Source: Reyranella soli (GTDB taxonomy: Bacteria > Pseudomonadota > Alphaproteobacteria > Reyranellales > Reyranellaceae). Taken from it: a stretch of 32,826 bases of DNA. A program made the position numbers and the translations under genes. The notes under the pieces were generated by a model. The model had not been told where the DNA came from and searched no databases. It was given only the letters and a program-made list of their open reading frames with translations. How positions within the stretch are numbered: the first letter of the stretch is position 1; every line of letters begins with the position of its first letter. The stretch spans positions 1 to 32,826 of the forward strand of contig NZ_BKAJ01000149.1 of the NCBI RefSeq assembly GCF_007992495.1, given 5' to 3'. This document shows, in pieces, positions 31,871 to 32,826 of the stretch.

Positions 31871-32779
31871 CTACGCCGGCGGCGGCACCATCGTGCCTTT
31901 GGGCAGGGCGGCGCAGTGATCGTAGATCGCCGAGGGCCGGGTGAGCCAGACCTTGTCCTTCTGGGAATGATTGACGATGTGCTGCAGGGCCTCGCGCAGC
32001 ATGCGCAGGCGATAGGGCTGGCCCACGATCATCGTGTGCAGGGCGATGCCGCAGACCAGTGGCTGCTTGGCCGATTGCCGCAGCAGCTCCTCGAACTGGC
32101 CGATGATGAAGTCGCGGAACTGCTCGGGCGTGTGATGGCGCACCAGGATCTGCGGGCTGTCGTTGATCTCGATGGGATAGGGCACGCTCATCAGCGGACC
32201 CGAGCGGGTCTTCATCCAGAGCGGCTGGTCGTCGGCCGGCCAGTCCATCAGGAAGTCGAAACCCGTCTCCTTCAAAAGGTCGGGCGTGTGATGGCTGGAA
32301 CTCATCCACGGCGCCATCCAGCCGCGCGGGCGCTTGCCTGAGGCCTTCTCGATGGCGTCCCGCACCTCCTCGAGGAAACGCTTCTCGTCGGCTTCCCACA
32401 TCTGGCCGTGGCGCTCGGCGTTGGTGCGGCCGTGGCCGATGAATTCGTCGCCGCGCGCCTTGAGGGCGGCCACGATCTGCGGCGCGTAATCGAACACCGT
32501 GGTGTTGATCAGGTGTGCGGCCGGCAGGTTGAGCTCGTCGAACAGTTCCAGGCAACGCCACACGCCGACGCGGTTGCCGTAGTCGCGCCAGGCGAAGGTA
32601 CGCGGATCGGGCGGCGTGCCGGCTACTGTCAGCAGGTGGCCGTCGCCGGCGCCGAAGGCGAAATGCTCGATGTTGAGGCCGAGATAGACGGCGAGCCGCT
32701 TGCCGTCGGGCCAGGAATAATCCTTGCGCTCGGTGATCGGCGAATAGGCGTAGCGGTTGTGGTAGGGCAGACGAAGCAT
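31871..32779 (-). CDS. polysaccharide deacetylase family protein, PuuE-like
   Basis: A 302-residue NodB-fold hydrolase without a signal peptide. The opening YSPITERKDYSWPDGKRLAVYLGLNIE, the block RDYGNRVGVWRCLELFDELN (both in part), GDEFIGHGRTNAERHG and RGWMAPWMSSSHHTPDLLKE match the branch related to PuuE, the metal-independent allantoinase. The usual HxxxH metal pair of sugar deacetylases is replaced by GHGRTNAERH, as in that branch. It therefore probably opens a cyclic amide or removes an amide from a small molecule, not from a polymer. ATG at 32779 follows a possible AGGA site. It lies 135 bases upstream of mdcA on the same strand and 13 bases after the stop of another gene, so it may be part of a longer operon. 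Confidence 0.87.
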   Translation of the reverse strand: MLRLPYHNRYAYSPITERKDYSWPDGKRLAVYLGLNIEHFAFGAGDGHLLTVAGTPPDPRTFAWRDYGNRVGVWRCLELFDELNLPAAHLINTTVFDYAPQIVAALKARGDEFIGHGRTNAERHGQMWEADEKRFLEEVRDAIEKASGKRPRGWMAPWMSSSHHTPDLLKETGFDFLMDWPADDQPLWMKTRSGPLMSVPYPIEINDSPQILVRHHTPEQFRDFIIGQFEELLRQSAKQPLVCGIALHTMIVGQPYRLRMLREALQHIVNHSQKDKVWLTRPSAIYDHCAALPKGTMVPPPA

Positions 32780-32792
32780 TTTGAACGGATCC

Positions 32793-32826
32793 TCACTTCA
32801 AGCTCATCGGACCGCGGGCCTCCAGG
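32793..32826 (-). CDS. possible 3' end of a gene cut by the window edge
   Basis: On the minus strand the last bases read as LEARGPMSLK followed by TGA at 32795-32793. The stop is 13 bases before the deacetylase ATG, the spacing seen between co-transcribed genes. Ten residues are too few to identify the product. Confidence 0.35.
   Translation of the reverse strand, partial: LEARGPMSLK

Noticed and set aside
1..32826. tRNA, rRNA, prophage, integrase or insertion sequence
   Set aside because: I looked through the intergenic gaps and saw no clover-leaf, no rRNA-like stretch and no transposase or integrase; all gaps are under 300 bases and are explained by repeats or short leaders.

Overview
The window is high-GC, gene-dense chromosomal DNA, almost certainly from a soil- or water-type proteobacterium. 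Several traits point to an alphaproteobacterium (an inference): the FecR/DUF6600 protein, the many solute-binding-protein transporters, the alpha-type palindromic intergenic repeats, and a TTGACG-type promoter. I cannot name the species. I see no rRNA, tRNA, CRISPR array, integrase or insertion sequence. Thirty-one complete protein genes and one probable gene fragment at the right edge cover nearly everything. No stretch over 300 bases lacks a gene.

Left part (1-4100): a lone HNH endonuclease of the predicted-restriction type in visibly lower-GC DNA, an unrecognised 193-residue protein, and a large exported FecR-domain/DUF6600 protein with a long Gln/Pro/Ala tail, closed by a clear terminator.

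Catabolic block 1 (4105-8636, minus strand): a tight five-gene operon with a polar amino acid ABC binding protein, a D-amino-acid-dehydrogenase-like FAD enzyme, one ABC permease, one ABC ATPase and a D-2-hydroxyacid dehydrogenase. It reads as import, oxidation to a 2-keto acid, then reduction to a 2-hydroxy acid. Next come a muconate-lactonizing-subgroup enolase and a divergent HpcH/HpaI aldolase that share a control region with inverted repeats.

Middle (11179-21333): oligopeptidase B, a 3-methyladenine DNA glycosylase, a complete TRAP transporter (dctP, dctQ, dctM, with a palindromic repeat between dctP and dctQ), two serine hydrolases of the class C beta-lactamase/esterase fold, and an SDR dehydrogenase between them. 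The non-coding gaps hold three different kinds of palindromic repeat.

Sugar kinase block (21428-24067): an ATP-type glucokinase overlapping a Tat-signal-bearing xylose-isomerase-like protein, divergent from a small ROK kinase resembling polyphosphate glucokinase.

Right part (24073-32826, minus strand): a complete biotin-independent malonate decarboxylase operon in the order mdcA-C-D-E-G-B-H, without a recognisable transporter or regulator inside the window. It is followed by a VOC protein and a class III nucleotide cyclase, and preceded by a PuuE-like polysaccharide deacetylase family protein. I found no clearly unprecedented system. The most interesting items are the amino acid uptake/redox operon, the paired unrelated glucokinases, the cyclase at the tail of the malonate operon, and the repeat families.
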